NCBI RefSeq assembly: GCF_026004055.1
Contig: NZ_BPIJ01000001.1
Span: 434,001 to 498,000, forward strand
DNA length: 64,000 nucleotides
DNA from: Meiothermus sp.
GTDB taxonomy: Bacteria > Deinococcota > Deinococci > Deinococcales > Thermaceae
Direction of reading: 5' to 3'
Both the position numbers and the translations under genes were made by a program. The notes beneath the pieces are model-generated. The model made no database searches. It was not told the DNA's origin and saw only the letters and a program-made list of their open reading frames with translations. Shown one piece after another: positions 16,398 through 25,566 of this stretch (positions are counted from its first letter, which is position 1; each line of letters opens with the position of its first letter).

Positions 16398-17714
16398 ATG
16401 AAAGACTCGACTACACCGACTACACGTTCGGAACATTTGTTTGCCCGGGCCCAGCAGGTCATCCCCGGTGGGGTCAACTCCCCGGTGCGGGCCTTCAAAG
16501 CCGTAGGGGGTACCCCCCGCTTCATCGCCCGGGCCCAGGGGGCCTACCTGTGGGATGCCGACGGCAACCGGCTCTTAGACTATGTGGGCTCCTGGGGGCC
16601 CATGATTCTGGGCCACAACCACCCGGCCGTAGTTGAGGCCATTCGGGCTGCGCTGGAGGAAGGCCTGAGCTATGGGGCCCCCACCGAGCGGGAAGTGGTG
16701 CTGGCCGAGAAGGTATTGCAAGCCTACCCCGGCTGCGACCAGATTCGCTTTGTGAGCAGCGGTACCGAGGCCACCATGAGCGCCCTGCGCCTGGCCCGGG
16801 GCTACACCGGGCGCGACCTGATCGTGAAGTTCCGCGGCAACTACCACGGCCACGCCGACAGCCTCTTGGTGCAGGCCGGCTCGGGGCTGCTCACCGGCAG
16901 TGGGGGTACCGCCAGGAGTGCCCCCTCGAGCGCGGGGGTGCCAGAGGCTTTTGCCGAACTAACGCTGGTGGCCGATTACAACGACCCCGAGGGGCTAAAA
17001 GCCCTATTTGCCCAGCAGGGCGAACAAATTGCCGCAGTGATTTTTGAGCCGGTGGTGGGCAACGCGGGGGTGATTGTTCCCACCAACGAATTCCTCGAGG
17101 CCCTGCACCGCCTCACCCAGGAATACGGCGCCCTGCTCATAGCCGACGAGGTGATGACCGGTTTCCGGCTGGCCCCGGGGGGTGCGGTGGAACTGTTGGG
17201 GCTAAAGCCCGACCTGGTCTGCTGGGGCAAGATTATCGGGGGGGGCTTGCCGGTGGGGGCCTATGGGGGCCGGGCCGAGATTATGCAGCAGGTGGCGCCT
17301 TTGGGCCCGGTCTACCAGGCCGGCACCCTGAGCGGCAACCCGGTGGCCATGGCCGCCGGCATCGCCACCCTGGATACACTCTTGACCCAACCGCCCTACG
17401 CGCACCTCGAGCGCTATGGCCAGGCATTGCAAGAGGGGCTAGCGGGCATCTTCCGGCAAGCCGGCATCCCCACCACCATCAACCGGGTGGGCTCCATGAT
17501 TACGGTGTTTTTTCGAGAAGGGCCAGTTTCGACCTATGCCCAAGCGGTTGCTTCAGACACCCAGCGCTTCAAACAGTTCTTCCACGGCCTACTGCAAAAC
17601 GGGGTCTACTGGCCGCCCAGCCAGTTCGAAGCGGCGTTTTTCTCGGCTGCCCACACCCAAACCGAGCTCGAGCGCACCCTGGAGGTCGTAGAGCAGGTGG
17701 TGCGGGAGCTCTGA
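16398..17714 (+). CDS. hemL: Glutamate-1-semialdehyde 2,1-aminomutase
   Basis: PLP enzyme converting glutamate-1-semialdehyde to 5-aminolevulinate; 438 residues. [13 protein letters not shown] at the N-terminus, the [11 protein letters not shown] cofactor motif and the Schiff-base Lys278 in [15 protein letters not shown] are diagnostic. The start is uncertain: ATG 16398 fits family length and has AAGG 8 nt upstream, while ATG 16365 follows a good GGGAGG and would add 11 residues. It is divergent from hemA, so first and second enzymes share one control region. Confidence 0.92.
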   Translation: MKDSTTPTTRSEHLFARAQQVIPGGVNSPVRAFKAVGGTPRFIARAQGAYLWDADGNRLLDYVGSWGPMILGHNHPAVVEAIRAALEEGLSYGAPTEREVVLAEKVLQAYPGCDQIRFVSSGTEATMSALRLARGYTGRDLIVKFRGNYHGHADSLLVQAGSGLLTGSGGTARSAPSSAGVPEAFAELTLVADYNDPEGLKALFAQQGEQIAAVIFEPVVGNAGVIVPTNEFLEALHRLTQEYGALLIADEVMTGFRLAPGGAVELLGLKPDLVCWGKIIGGGLPVGAYGGRAEIMQQVAPLGPVYQAGTLSGNPVAMAAGIATLDTLLTQPPYAHLERYGQALQEGLAGIFRQAGIPTTINRVGSMITVFFREGPVSTYAQAVASDTQRFKQFFHGLLQNGVYWPPSQFEAAFFSAAHTQTELERTLEVVEQVVREL

Positions 17715-17844
17715 ACCGCTCGTGTTTGCAACACGTACTCACAAAATGCGCCAAACGTATCCATTTTTGCCAACACTTTGCAGCTATTTTTGCCTATAAC
17801 CGCTTTAGACGTAAAAAACTACCCCATTGCTTTGCGGGTTGCCG

Positions 17845-17874
17845 TTGACACCCGGTAAGCCCCATCCATATACT
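17845..17874 (+). promoter_or_regulatory. Strong promoter of the urate gene cluster
   Basis: TTGACA (17845-17850) and TATACT (17869-17874) are 18 bp apart. The predicted start point is near 17881, about 29 nt before the ATG of the truncated binding-protein gene. Confidence 0.8.
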
Positions 17875-17909
17875 CTGCCCAGGTGTTTCCGCACCGGAGG
17901 AGGTTAGGT

Positions 17910-18302
17910 ATGTGGTCTCGAGGTGTCCTCATTCTTTTATGGATCTTCCTTGGAATGGCTGTGGCGCAGCAGCGCACCAATGTGCGCTTCACCCTCGACT
18001 TTGCCTTTCAGGGCCCCACCGCACCTTTCTTGCTGGCCCAGGACAAGGGCTACTACACCGCGGAGGGCCTGAATGTCAGCATTGACCGGGGTTTTGGTTC
18101 AGCGGACGCCATCAGCAAGATTGCCGCCGGCAACTACGACATGGGCTTTGCCGACTTCAACTCGCTCATCGAGTTTAATACCCGCAACCCCAACAACCAG
18201 CTCCTGGCGGTGTTCATGGTCTACAACACCACGCCGGCGGCGGTGTTTGCCGTTCTGGAACGCCGTTTGGTGGGCTGGGCTTACCGCAGTCAGAATGCCT
18301 GA
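17910..18302 (+). pseudogene. Truncated NMT1/SsuA-type ABC transporter binding protein
   Basis: The first 115 or so residues match the start of a periplasmic nitrogen/thiamine-precursor-type binding protein: signal peptide (VLILLWIFLGMAVAQ), FQGPTAPFLLAQDKGYYTAEGL and ISKIAAGNYDMGFADFNSL. Family members are about 320 residues long, and here similarity stops after AAVFAVL and the frame ends after 15 unrelated residues. The gene keeps a strong promoter and GGAGGAGG, so it looks like the remains of an internal deletion that brought OHCU decarboxylase close to the promoter. No permease or ATPase partner remains. By position it may have imported a purine or ureide. Confidence 0.75.
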
Positions 18303-18384
18303 AGGTCGAAAGCTCAAAGCACGGATAGCCGATTGCTGGAGACCCGCACGCACCAGACCTCCGACCCTCGAGGCTTGAGAGATT

Positions 18385-18882
18385 ATGACCTTAGCCGAAA
18401 TCAACCAGCTTTCCCGTGAAGCCTTTGTAGAGGCGGTGGGCTGGGTGTTTGAGCACTCGCCCTGGATTGCCGCGCAGGCCTGGGAGAGCCGGCCGTGGCA
18501 AAGCCTGGATGAGCTGCACAAAGCCATGGTGCGCTGTGTGGAAACAGCGCCGCAAGAGGCCCAGCTTGCCCTGATCCGGGCCCACCCCGACCTGGGCAGC
18601 CGGGCCCGCATGGCTCCCGCTTCGGTAGCGGAGCAGCAGGGGGCCGGGCTCGGCGCCCTGAGCCCCGCCGAATATGAACGAATCCAGGCCCTCAACCGGG
18701 CCTATACCCAGAAGTTTGGCTTTCCATTTATTCTGGCGGTGCGCGGAAAGAGCAAGCACGACGTGTTTGCAGCGATGGAGACCCGTTTGCACCATAGCCT
18801 AGACCAAGAACTGCGAACCGCGCTCGAGGAAATCTACAAGATTGCCCGCTTTCGACTTGCCGACTTGCTGGCTCAAGACTAG
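18385..18882 (+). CDS. OHCU decarboxylase (urate pathway)
   Basis: 2-oxo-4-hydroxy-4-carboxy-5-ureidoimidazoline decarboxylase, third enzyme from urate, giving S-allantoin; 165 residues. The catalytic His is in IRAHPDLGSRA, and LNRAYTQKFGFPFILAVRGKS is the family signature. It stands 18 nt upstream of puuD and is read with the HIU hydrolase downstream, so the first three steps from urate are in one transcription unit. Confidence 0.9.
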   Translation: MTLAEINQLSREAFVEAVGWVFEHSPWIAAQAWESRPWQSLDELHKAMVRCVETAPQEAQLALIRAHPDLGSRARMAPASVAEQQGAGLGALSPAEYERIQALNRAYTQKFGFPFILAVRGKSKHDVFAAMETRLHHSLDQELRTALEEIYKIARFRLADLLAQD

Positions 18883-18900
18883 ACTCAATCCAACCTTGCC

Positions 18901-20217
18901 ATGGACATCCTCCACCACGACCGCTTACGGCTCATCAAATGGCCCTGGATACTGGCCATTCTGGCCATGGTTGCCCTGGGCCTCTATCTGACCCTGACCC
19001 ACGGCTGGCAAGCCCACGCCAAAGAGTGGCTCAACTTAATCGTGCGCTGGCTGCACATCATCTACGGCATTGCCTGGATTGGGGCCAGCTTTTACTTCAT
19101 CTTTTTGGAAAATGCCCTCGAGCGCCAGGGGGTGCGGGCCGAGCTTTCGGGCAACATCTGGACCATTCACGGGGGCGGTATCTACTACCTGGAAAAATAC
19201 AAAACCGCTCCGGCGCAGTTGCCCAAATACCTCCACTGGTTCAAATGGGATGCCTACCTCACCTGGGTCACGGGTTTTTTGCTCCTGGTCATCGTTTACT
19301 ATAGCGACCCCCGGGCCATCCTGCTGGCCCCCGGCAGCACCCTGCCGGGCTGGGCCGCCATTGCGCTGGCGGTAGGAAGCTTGGTAGCGGCCTGGCTCAT
19401 CTACCTGGCCCTCTCGAGCACCAAGTTGCTCTACCGTCCGGCCCTGTTCTTGCTGGTGGGAGGGGTGCTGGTAGCGGTGGCGGCCTACCTGCTGGGGCAG
19501 GTCTTCAGTGGGCGCGGCACCTTTATGCACATTGGGGCCATGCTGGGCACCATCATGGCGGCCAATGTCTTTTTTGTAATCATCCCCTCGCAAAAGAAAC
19601 TGGTGCGGGCTGCACAGAACGGCGAAACCCTCGAGCCCGACTTTGTGGCCTGGGTGCAGTTTCGCTCGCGCCACAACAACTACCTCACCCTGCCGGTGCT
19701 CTTCACCATGATTGCCCATCACTTCCCCATGACCTATAGCGGAGGGGCCCACTGGCTGATACTGATTTTGCTTTTTGTGGCCGGGGTGGCCGTGCGGCAC
19801 TTCATTAACGTCACCGAGAAAGAGCACCATCAGACCCTGGTAGAGGGTGGAGCCATGCCCTATCTGCTGGTGCTGGCGGCGGCTTTGCTTCTGGCGGCAT
19901 TCTACCTGACCGCGCCACGCTCCAGCGCCGAGGCCCAGGCGCACCCGCCGGTGGCCTTCGCCGAGGTGCAGGCCATCATTCAAGCACACTGCCAGATGTG
20001 CCACGCGGCCCGTCCCACCCAGCCCGGTTTTGCTTCGGCGCCGGGGGGGGTGATGCTGGACACCCCCCAGCAGATTGTGGCCTACGCCCAGAAGATCAAA
20101 CAGGTCTCGGTGGACACCCAGTACATGCCCCTGCTGGTGCCGGGGATTCCGCCCCTGACCACCGAGCAACGGGCCAAGCTGGGGGCCTGGGTGGCCCAGG
20201 GGGCCAAAGGCCCGTAG
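18901..20217 (+). CDS. puuD: Membrane urate oxidase PuuD with C-terminal cytochrome c
   Basis: Integral membrane urate oxidase (urate to 5-hydroxyisourate) of 438 residues. About eight membrane helices span residues 15-345 (for example WPWILAILAMVALGLYLTL, LTWVTGFLLLVIVYY). A C-terminal cytochrome c domain follows with the haem site Cys364-Gln-Met-Cys367-His368. This build matches the PuuD type, which passes electrons to the respiratory chain rather than making hydrogen peroxide. The HIU hydrolase begins 9 nt downstream. Confidence 0.88.
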   Translation: MDILHHDRLRLIKWPWILAILAMVALGLYLTLTHGWQAHAKEWLNLIVRWLHIIYGIAWIGASFYFIFLENALERQGVRAELSGNIWTIHGGGIYYLEKYKTAPAQLPKYLHWFKWDAYLTWVTGFLLLVIVYYSDPRAILLAPGSTLPGWAAIALAVGSLVAAWLIYLALSSTKLLYRPALFLLVGGVLVAVAAYLLGQVFSGRGTFMHIGAMLGTIMAANVFFVIIPSQKKLVRAAQNGETLEPDFVAWVQFRSRHNNYLTLPVLFTMIAHHFPMTYSGGAHWLILILLFVAGVAVRHFINVTEKEHHQTLVEGGAMPYLLVLAAALLLAAFYLTAPRSSAEAQAHPPVAFAEVQAIIQAHCQMCHAARPTQPGFASAPGGVMLDTPQQIVAYAQKIKQVSVDTQYMPLLVPGIPPLTTEQRAKLGAWVAQGAKGP

Positions 20218-20226
20218 GATAGGAGC

Positions 20227-20583
20227 ATGGCCCGACTCTCGACCCATGTTCTGGACACTACCCACGGACGCCCGGCAGCGGGGCTCGACCTCGAGCTCTA
20301 CCGCATCGGCCCTGCGGGTGAACGCACCTTCATCACCGCGGCCAGCACCAACACCGATGGCCGCACCGATGCCCCCTTGCTTTCCGGCGAAACCCTTCCG
20401 GTGGGCCTTTACGAGCTGGTCTTTCATGTGGCGGCCTACTTCAAGGCCCAGGGGGTAGCCCTGCCCGACCCTCCTTTTCTGGACGAAATAGTGATTCGCT
20501 TTGGCATTGCCGAGGCAAGAGGACATTATCACGTGCCCCTGCTGGTGTCTCCCTACGGTTACAGCACCTACCGGGGGAGCTGA
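20227..20583 (+). CDS. uraH: 5-Hydroxyisourate hydrolase
   Basis: Transthyretin-like enzyme hydrolysing 5-hydroxyisourate to OHCU; 118 residues. The N-terminal [16 protein letters not shown] supplies the active-site His, and the C-terminal YRGS motif that separates the enzyme from transthyretin is intact (STYRGS). AGGATAGGAG lies just before the ATG. Confidence 0.95.
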   Translation: MARLSTHVLDTTHGRPAAGLDLELYRIGPAGERTFITAASTNTDGRTDAPLLSGETLPVGLYELVFHVAAYFKAQGVALPDPPFLDEIVIRFGIAEARGHYHVPLLVSPYGYSTYRGS

Positions 20584-20615
20584 GCCGTATTGACTTCCCC
20601 AGTAGAATCCTTCCG

Positions 20616-21845
20616 ATGAACCTTCACCTACTTGCCCAGGAGGCCCTCGAGCGCTGCGTGCAGCTCGCCCGCTACTCGGAGGAGGTGGGCCGACTGACCC
20701 GCACCTTTTTGTCGCCCCCCATGCAGGAGGTGCACCGGGCCCTGACCGGCTGGATGCTCGAGCTCGGCATGACGGTACGAACCGATGCGGTGGGCAACCT
20801 GATCGGGCACTACCCCGCGCAGACTCCCCAGGCGCCGCTTTTCTTGCTGGGGTCGCACGTAGACACCGTGCGCGATGCCGGCAAGTACGATGGCGTGCTG
20901 GGGGTGACCCTGGCGCTGGCCCTGGTGAAAGGTCTGGAGGGCCGGCGGCTGCCCTTTGCCCTCGAAGTGATTGCCTTTTCGGAGGAAGAGGGGGTGCGCT
21001 ACGGGGTGCCCTTTCTGGGCAGCAAGGCGGTGGCAGGCCGGTTTGAGCCTAGTTTTTTGGGTCTCTGCGACGCCGAGGGCCGCACGGTGGAGGAGGCCAT
21101 CCGGGCCTTTGGCCTGAGGCCCGACCAGATTCCCCAGGCGGCGTACAATCCGGCTTCGGTAAAAGGTTTTTTGGAGTTCCACATCGAACAGGGGCCGGTG
21201 TTGGAGGCGTTGGGGTATCCGCTGGGCATCGTGGAGGCCATCGTGGGCCAGAGCCGGTTGGAGGTGGCCTTTCGCGGCCAGGCCGGCCATGCCGGTACTA
21301 CCCCCATGCACCTGCGCCGCGATGCCCTGGCCGGGGCCGCCGAGTGGATGACCTTGGTGGAGCGCGAGGCCCGCGAGGAGCCGGGCTTAGTGGCCACCGT
21401 GGGCATGATCAAGGCCCTGCCGGGGGCCGCCAACGTGATTCCAGGGGAAGTGCAGATGAGTCTGGATGTGCGCCACCCATACGACGAGGTGCGCAGCCTG
21501 GCGGTGGCTAACCTGATTACAAGGGCCCAGCAGGTGGCGCAGCGCCGGGGGCTCGAGCTAGGCTACCTGACCAAATACGAACAAGCGGCGGTTCCCTGCC
21601 ACCCTGGCCTTAATGACTTATTGGCCCAGGCCGTGGAAGCCCAGGGCTACCCCGTCCACCGGCTGGTTTCGGGGGCCGGACACGATGCGATGATTATGAC
21701 CTCGCTCTGCCCCTCCACCATGCTCTTTTTGCGGAGCCCCGGAGGTCTTTCGCACCACCCGGACGAGTCGGTCTGGCCAGAGGACGTAGAGGCCGCCTTG
21801 CGGGTAGGCTTGGATTTTTTAGAGCGCATGGCCCACAGTGTGTAG
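20616..21845 (+). CDS. allC: Allantoate amidohydrolase (M20 family)
   Basis: Zinc/manganese hydrolase of 409 residues, probably allantoate to ureidoglycine, carbon dioxide and ammonia. Metal ligands are visible in GSHVDTVRDAGKYDG, FSEEEGVRYG and FHIEQGPVLE, with the C-terminal HHPDESV. M20 members of this group also include N-carbamoyl-amino-acid hydrolases, so the substrate rests on context: the urate genes precede it by 32 nt and allantoinase and ureidoglycine aminohydrolase are elsewhere in the window. Confidence 0.8.
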   Translation: MNLHLLAQEALERCVQLARYSEEVGRLTRTFLSPPMQEVHRALTGWMLELGMTVRTDAVGNLIGHYPAQTPQAPLFLLGSHVDTVRDAGKYDGVLGVTLALALVKGLEGRRLPFALEVIAFSEEEGVRYGVPFLGSKAVAGRFEPSFLGLCDAEGRTVEEAIRAFGLRPDQIPQAAYNPASVKGFLEFHIEQGPVLEALGYPLGIVEAIVGQSRLEVAFRGQAGHAGTTPMHLRRDALAGAAEWMTLVEREAREEPGLVATVGMIKALPGAANVIPGEVQMSLDVRHPYDEVRSLAVANLITRAQQVAQRRGLELGYLTKYEQAAVPCHPGLNDLLAQAVEAQGYPVHRLVSGAGHDAMIMTSLCPSTMLFLRSPGGLSHHPDESVWPEDVEAALRVGLDFLERMAHSV

Positions 21846-21909
21846 CGGCGGCTCAATGCACTTCCAACCTTGGCCAGACGCTGGTTGCAAGTCGTAGTAG
21901 ATTAGGGCG

Positions 21910-22662
21910 ATGCCTGCCTACGATTATGCTGCGACCCGCCCGCTGGTGGTTTTTCACCAAGGTCAAAGCCGTTGGTACCAGCCGCTTTTGACGGCTTCGC
22001 TGCATCACAACCTACCCTTATTTGTGTACCCCAGCCAGCCGGGGGCCTCCCTCGAGGCGGCCGTCGCGGCCCTGCTGCCGTTGGGCTTGCGGGGCGCGGT
22101 GCTGGAAGACCCCGGCCTGCAGGCCCTGGCCCTGGATGTCGTGCAGCACCTCGAGCCCGAGGCCCAGGCGGCCCGCCGAGTAGACCTGATCCTGCCCGAG
22201 GTGACGGGCACCCGGGGGTTTTTCCTCGAGCCTATCGCCCTGGCCAACCTGATCCGCCGCTATGCCTTTGGCGATAAAGCGCTCTGGCTGGGCCCCATTC
22301 GTTCCGAACTGGCCCAGGGTTTGCGCGGCCTGACCCAGATCTCGGTGCTAAGCCGCAGTTTTCCCGAAGGCGAAAACTTTATGCAACTGCTGCCCGTTCC
22401 GCAACGGGGCGTGGTGGCGGTGGCCGATGTCCAGGCCCAGGTGGTGGCCCGACAAGCCGATCTGATCCTCTACGCCGGGGGTAGTCTGCCGCTGGCCCTT
22501 TTGCAGCCCTACCACAGCGTGATTGCCTTCAAACCGCTGCCTTCGGAGGCGCTGCGACTCATAGGGGAGTACGTGTCTCCCGAGGAGTTCCAAAAGTTTC
22601 ACCTGGCCGCTTTGCTCGAGCCCCTGGGCTATGCCCTGCCCCCCGAGACCTTCACCGCGTGA
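21910..22662 (+). CDS. Conserved hypothetical protein
   Basis: A 250-residue soluble protein, not recognised. It begins with a Phe/Tyr-rich segment (RPLVVFHQGQSRWYQPLL) and has alternating hydrophobic segments that suggest an alpha/beta fold; there are no membrane helices or metal clusters. A TAGATT box at 21898-21903 lies 6 nt before the ATG, so the mRNA is probably leaderless with its own promoter. It follows the urate genes in the same direction but has no evident link to them. Confidence 0.65.
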   Translation: MPAYDYAATRPLVVFHQGQSRWYQPLLTASLHHNLPLFVYPSQPGASLEAAVAALLPLGLRGAVLEDPGLQALALDVVQHLEPEAQAARRVDLILPEVTGTRGFFLEPIALANLIRRYAFGDKALWLGPIRSELAQGLRGLTQISVLSRSFPEGENFMQLLPVPQRGVVAVADVQAQVVARQADLILYAGGSLPLALLQPYHSVIAFKPLPSEALRLIGEYVSPEEFQKFHLAALLEPLGYALPPETFTA

Positions 22663-22676
22663 GGCCTGAGCCAGCC

Positions 22677-23396
22677 TCAGCGCTCTTCCAGCACGCCCTG
22701 CTTTAGCAAGCCGGTCACAATGGGTTCACCTACGCGCAGCAGTGCGTAGCTGCCCAGTCTGCGGGCGGTGGTTTTCAGGCGCACCAAGTGCTTTTCCAGG
22801 GCTTCTTGGTAGCCCCTTATTTCGAGCGTTCCTACTTCCATCCGGCTTCCCACCTCTACGTCGTGCAGGAGGGCCTCGGCAAAGCTAGGAGACAGTTCTT
22901 CTGGGGCCATGACCTGTACCAGCACTACATGCCTAAGTTTTTGCAGAAGACGCGACCAGTCCAGCTCATCCAGCCCATCGGTGATCAGTACCGTCACGCC
23001 CTTGGGGCGGGGGAGGCCCAGCAGCACCGAAGGCCCTTCGGCAACCGGCGCGGGCCGGCCTCGGTAGCGGCCACCACCCCACAAAAAAGCCCCTTCCGGC
23101 TTGGCACACTCGGCCAGTAAACGCAATACCCGCTCGGCATAGGGCTGCTTTCCCAGTAGCTTCATACTGGGGGAGCCATCCAGAAAAAAATTGAAGCGGG
23201 CTGGAGCCTCGGCCTGAAATATGCGGGTGTAGAGCCGGCCTGTGCGGGCATAGGCCCGCCAATCAATAAAGCGTGGCTCGTCGCCCTGGGCATAGCCGCG
23301 CAGTTCGTAGAACTCCAGGCCTCGCCCCGGCACGGCCTGGGTGCGCTCGCCAGCGAAAGGCTGGGTGGGGCGGGTGCGGATGCGGTAGCGGGTCAT
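22677..23396 (-). CDS. DUF58 domain protein
   Basis: A 239-residue DUF58 protein. The family signature is clear: GRGLEFYELRGYAQGDEPRFIDWRAYARTGRLY, followed by a degenerate von Willebrand-like segment (FFLDGSPSM, VTVLITDGLDELDW). DUF58 proteins usually sit beside a MoxR ATPase; none is next to this one, but a VWA protein is 0.8 kb away on the other strand. No function can be assigned. Confidence 0.85.
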   Translation of the reverse strand: MTRYRIRTRPTQPFAGERTQAVPGRGLEFYELRGYAQGDEPRFIDWRAYARTGRLYTRIFQAEAPARFNFFLDGSPSMKLLGKQPYAERVLRLLAECAKPEGAFLWGGGRYRGRPAPVAEGPSVLLGLPRPKGVTVLITDGLDELDWSRLLQKLRHVVLVQVMAPEELSPSFAEALLHDVEVGSRMEVGTLEIRGYQEALEKHLVRLKTTARRLGSYALLRVGEPIVTGLLKQGVLEER

Positions 23397-23537
23397 GGGT
23401 AGGCCCCGTGCAACACTTTATGCCATCACAGGGCATTTGGGCGCTACCGGATTTGAGCGGCATCGTGAGGGGTGCGTCTTATCGCTGCTTGTGGAGGGGC
23501 GGCGAGGGCCTTTCTCAAATGCCTGTTATAAGTGTTA

Positions 23538-23569
23538 TTGACAGTATTTACAGTTAGATATACACTGTA
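23538..23569 (+). promoter_or_regulatory. Leaderless promoter with palindromic operator for the MerR-VWA pair
   Basis: TTGACA (23538-23543) and TACACT (23561-23566) are 17 bp apart, and the ATG at 23573 is where transcription should start. The perfect inverted repeat TACAGT-N9-ACTGTA (23549-23569) lies between and over these boxes, the usual place of a MerR-family operator, so self-regulation is likely. Confidence 0.7.
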
Positions 23570-23572
23570 GCT

Positions 23573-24196
23573 ATGCCCGACCTGGTTTACCTGCTCGAGC
23601 CCCACCACACCTGGAATTTGGGGGCGCTGGTGGACGAGGCCAACCGCCTGCTCCCCGAGGTGCTGCCGGGCTCGAGCCGGGCCAAGGAGGCCATCACCGC
23701 CCGGACGGTGCGCTACTACACCTCCGAGGGGCTGCTCGACCCCCCCGAGAAGGACTGGCGCGAGGCCCGCTATACTGGGCGCCACCTGCTGCAACTTTTG
23801 GTGGCCCGGAAGCTCTTGGCCCAGGGCCACACCCTGCGCACCATCGGCCCGGAGCTACGCCGGATGGACAACCTCGAGCTGCTCGAGCTGCTGCAGCAAC
23901 CCACACAGGTGGTTTTGCAGCCCGCCTCCTCCAACCCGGCCCTGGAGTACCTGCATCAAATTCGCCCTTCTGCCCAGCCCCTCTTTTTAATGGACCCCCA
24001 CCCGTCGGCCCCCCCCTCCGAGACCCTGCACCGGGTACGGGTGAAAGACGGCCTGGAAATACTGGTGGAGGAGAACCACCCCCTACCCCAAAGCCCCGCC
24101 GAGTGGCAGACCCTGCTGGAGGAAATCCGCAAGGCCCTGGAGACCCTGGCCGCGCCCGGCCCCACCTCGCGTAGAAAACCCGTTATTAGGAGGTAG
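23573..24196 (+). CDS. MerR-family-like transcriptional regulator
   Basis: A 207-residue protein. Residues 35-85 form a winged helix of MerR type (ITARTVRYYTSEGLLDPP, then ARYTGRHLLQLLVARKLLAQG). The C-terminal half has no cysteine or known ligand-binding domain and is rich in Pro and Glu. The first ~30 residues before the helix are unusual for MerR. The last two Arg codons (AGGAGG) form the ribosome binding site of the VWA gene 3 nt downstream, so the two are coupled. It probably binds the palindrome at 23549-23569. Confidence 0.78.
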   Translation: MPDLVYLLEPHHTWNLGALVDEANRLLPEVLPGSSRAKEAITARTVRYYTSEGLLDPPEKDWREARYTGRHLLQLLVARKLLAQGHTLRTIGPELRRMDNLELLELLQQPTQVVLQPASSNPALEYLHQIRPSAQPLFLMDPHPSAPPSETLHRVRVKDGLEILVEENHPLPQSPAEWQTLLEEIRKALETLAAPGPTSRRKPVIRR

Positions 24197-24199
24197 AAC

Positions 24200-25408
24200 A
24201 TGCCCAACACCCCCAAACCCCGCATCGAGTTCATCCCCCGCAAGCCCGCCGTGCAGCGCGACGCCCCGACCCGCCTCGAGGCCCTGCTGCGCCTCCATGC
24301 CCCCGAGGTCAAGCTGCCCGAGCGGCCCCGCCTGAACCTGGGTCTGGCCCTCGACCGCTCCGGCAGCATGGCCGGCGACAAGATTCGCAAAGCCCGCGAA
24401 GCCGCCATCTTTGCCATCAAGCAGCTCACCCCCCAGGACCGCGTCGCCATCGTGGCCTACGACAGCGAGGTGGAGTTGGTGCTGCCCTCCACCCCTGCTA
24501 CGGACAAAGCCGCCATCCTCGCAGCTATCGAGCGGATCGACGATCGCGGCAGCACCCACCTCTTCGGGGGTTGGAGTGAGGCTGCCCATCAGGTAGCCCA
24601 GCACCTCGACCCCGCCGCCCTCAACCGGGTGCTCCTGCTCACCGACGGCCTGGCCAACCAGGGCCTCACCGACCCCCAGGAGATTGGCCGCCACGTGGGC
24701 GAGCTGGCCCGGCGGGGGGTTTCCACCAGCACCCTGGGCGTCGGGCGGGACTTCAACGAGGACCTGCTGGCCTTGATGGCCGACCGGGGCGAGGGCAACT
24801 TCTACTTCATCGAAAGCAGCGCCGACCTGCCGCGCATCTTTGCGCAGGAGCTTTCGGGCCTCCTGGCCACCTTCGCCAAGCAGGTGCGCCTGGGGCTCGA
24901 GGGCAACGGATGGCAGGTAGAGTTGCACAACCAGTTCAGCCGCGACCCCCACGGAGCCTACCGGCTCCCCGACCTGGCTCACGGGCTGCCCCTCGAGCTG
25001 GCCGTTACTCTCCGCGTTCCGCCCGGCCCCCTGCAGGGCAAGCTCAAGCTGAGCTGGGAGGATAGCTCCGGCAAGCGCCGACAGATGAGCCTGCCGCTGA
25101 ACCTGGAGGCCGTAGACGCCGCTGCCTTCGCCCAGTTGCCCGAGAAGCGCGAGGTCATGGCCTACCTGGCCAAGCTCGAGGCCACCCAGACCCGGCGGGA
25201 GGCGATGGCTTACTTGGATAGGGGAGAGCTGGGACGGGCCAAAGCCTCGATTGAGGCCGTTATACCCAAAATGGCCCAGTTCGGCGACCTTTACCCCGAG
25301 GAAGCGCAAGAACTGAGGGCGCTGCTGGGGTCTGTCGACGAAGACGCCCTTGCCGCCCGAAAGTGGATGTCCTACCAAAGTCTACGCAACCTCAAGGGCA
25401 AACGCTGA
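24200..25408 (+). CDS. VWA domain protein
   Basis: A 402-residue protein with a von Willebrand A domain from about residue 45 to 220. The metal-binding site is intact: Asp52-Ser54-Ser56 in LDRSGSMAG, a Thr in RGSTHLFGG and Asp in LLTDGLANQG. The C-terminal half is mixed beta then helical and has no membrane helix or signal peptide, so it is probably cytoplasmic and may act in assembly of a metal-dependent complex. It is coupled to the MerR-like gene. The partner is unknown; no MoxR ATPase is in the window. Confidence 0.85.
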   Translation: MPNTPKPRIEFIPRKPAVQRDAPTRLEALLRLHAPEVKLPERPRLNLGLALDRSGSMAGDKIRKAREAAIFAIKQLTPQDRVAIVAYDSEVELVLPSTPATDKAAILAAIERIDDRGSTHLFGGWSEAAHQVAQHLDPAALNRVLLLTDGLANQGLTDPQEIGRHVGELARRGVSTSTLGVGRDFNEDLLALMADRGEGNFYFIESSADLPRIFAQELSGLLATFAKQVRLGLEGNGWQVELHNQFSRDPHGAYRLPDLAHGLPLELAVTLRVPPGPLQGKLKLSWEDSSGKRRQMSLPLNLEAVDAAAFAQLPEKREVMAYLAKLEATQTRREAMAYLDRGELGRAKASIEAVIPKMAQFGDLYPEEAQELRALLGSVDEDALAARKWMSYQSLRNLKGKR

Positions 25409-25460
25409 GCCTTTGGGTAAAGCGTGCCCTAGGTTGCGCCCATACAGAACCTGGGAAGCC

Positions 25461-25498
25461 AATACCGGATTCGGTTGGTTCACATCGAATCCGGTATT
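25461..25498. repeat. Minimal family-B inverted repeat after the VWA gene
   Basis: AATACCGGATTCG (25461-25473) and its perfect complement (25486-25498) are separated by 12 nt. The ends match the termini of family B, so this looks like a shortened B element; it may now act as a terminator although a T-run is lacking. Confidence 0.55.
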
Positions 25499-25566
25499 TC
25501 GTGTACCCCACTCCCAAAAACCCTTTTCCGTCCGACGAAAGCTGGTGGGGAGGCTACAGTAGGGCC

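Noticed and set aside
19036-20532. 498-codon minus-strand frame opposite puuD and uraH
   Set aside because: Shadow frame across two well-supported genes; composition rich in His, Gly and Gln without domain features.
24083-25378. 431-codon minus-strand frame opposite the VWA gene
   Set aside because: Shadow frame; the VWA gene has an intact MIDAS and a coupled ribosome site.
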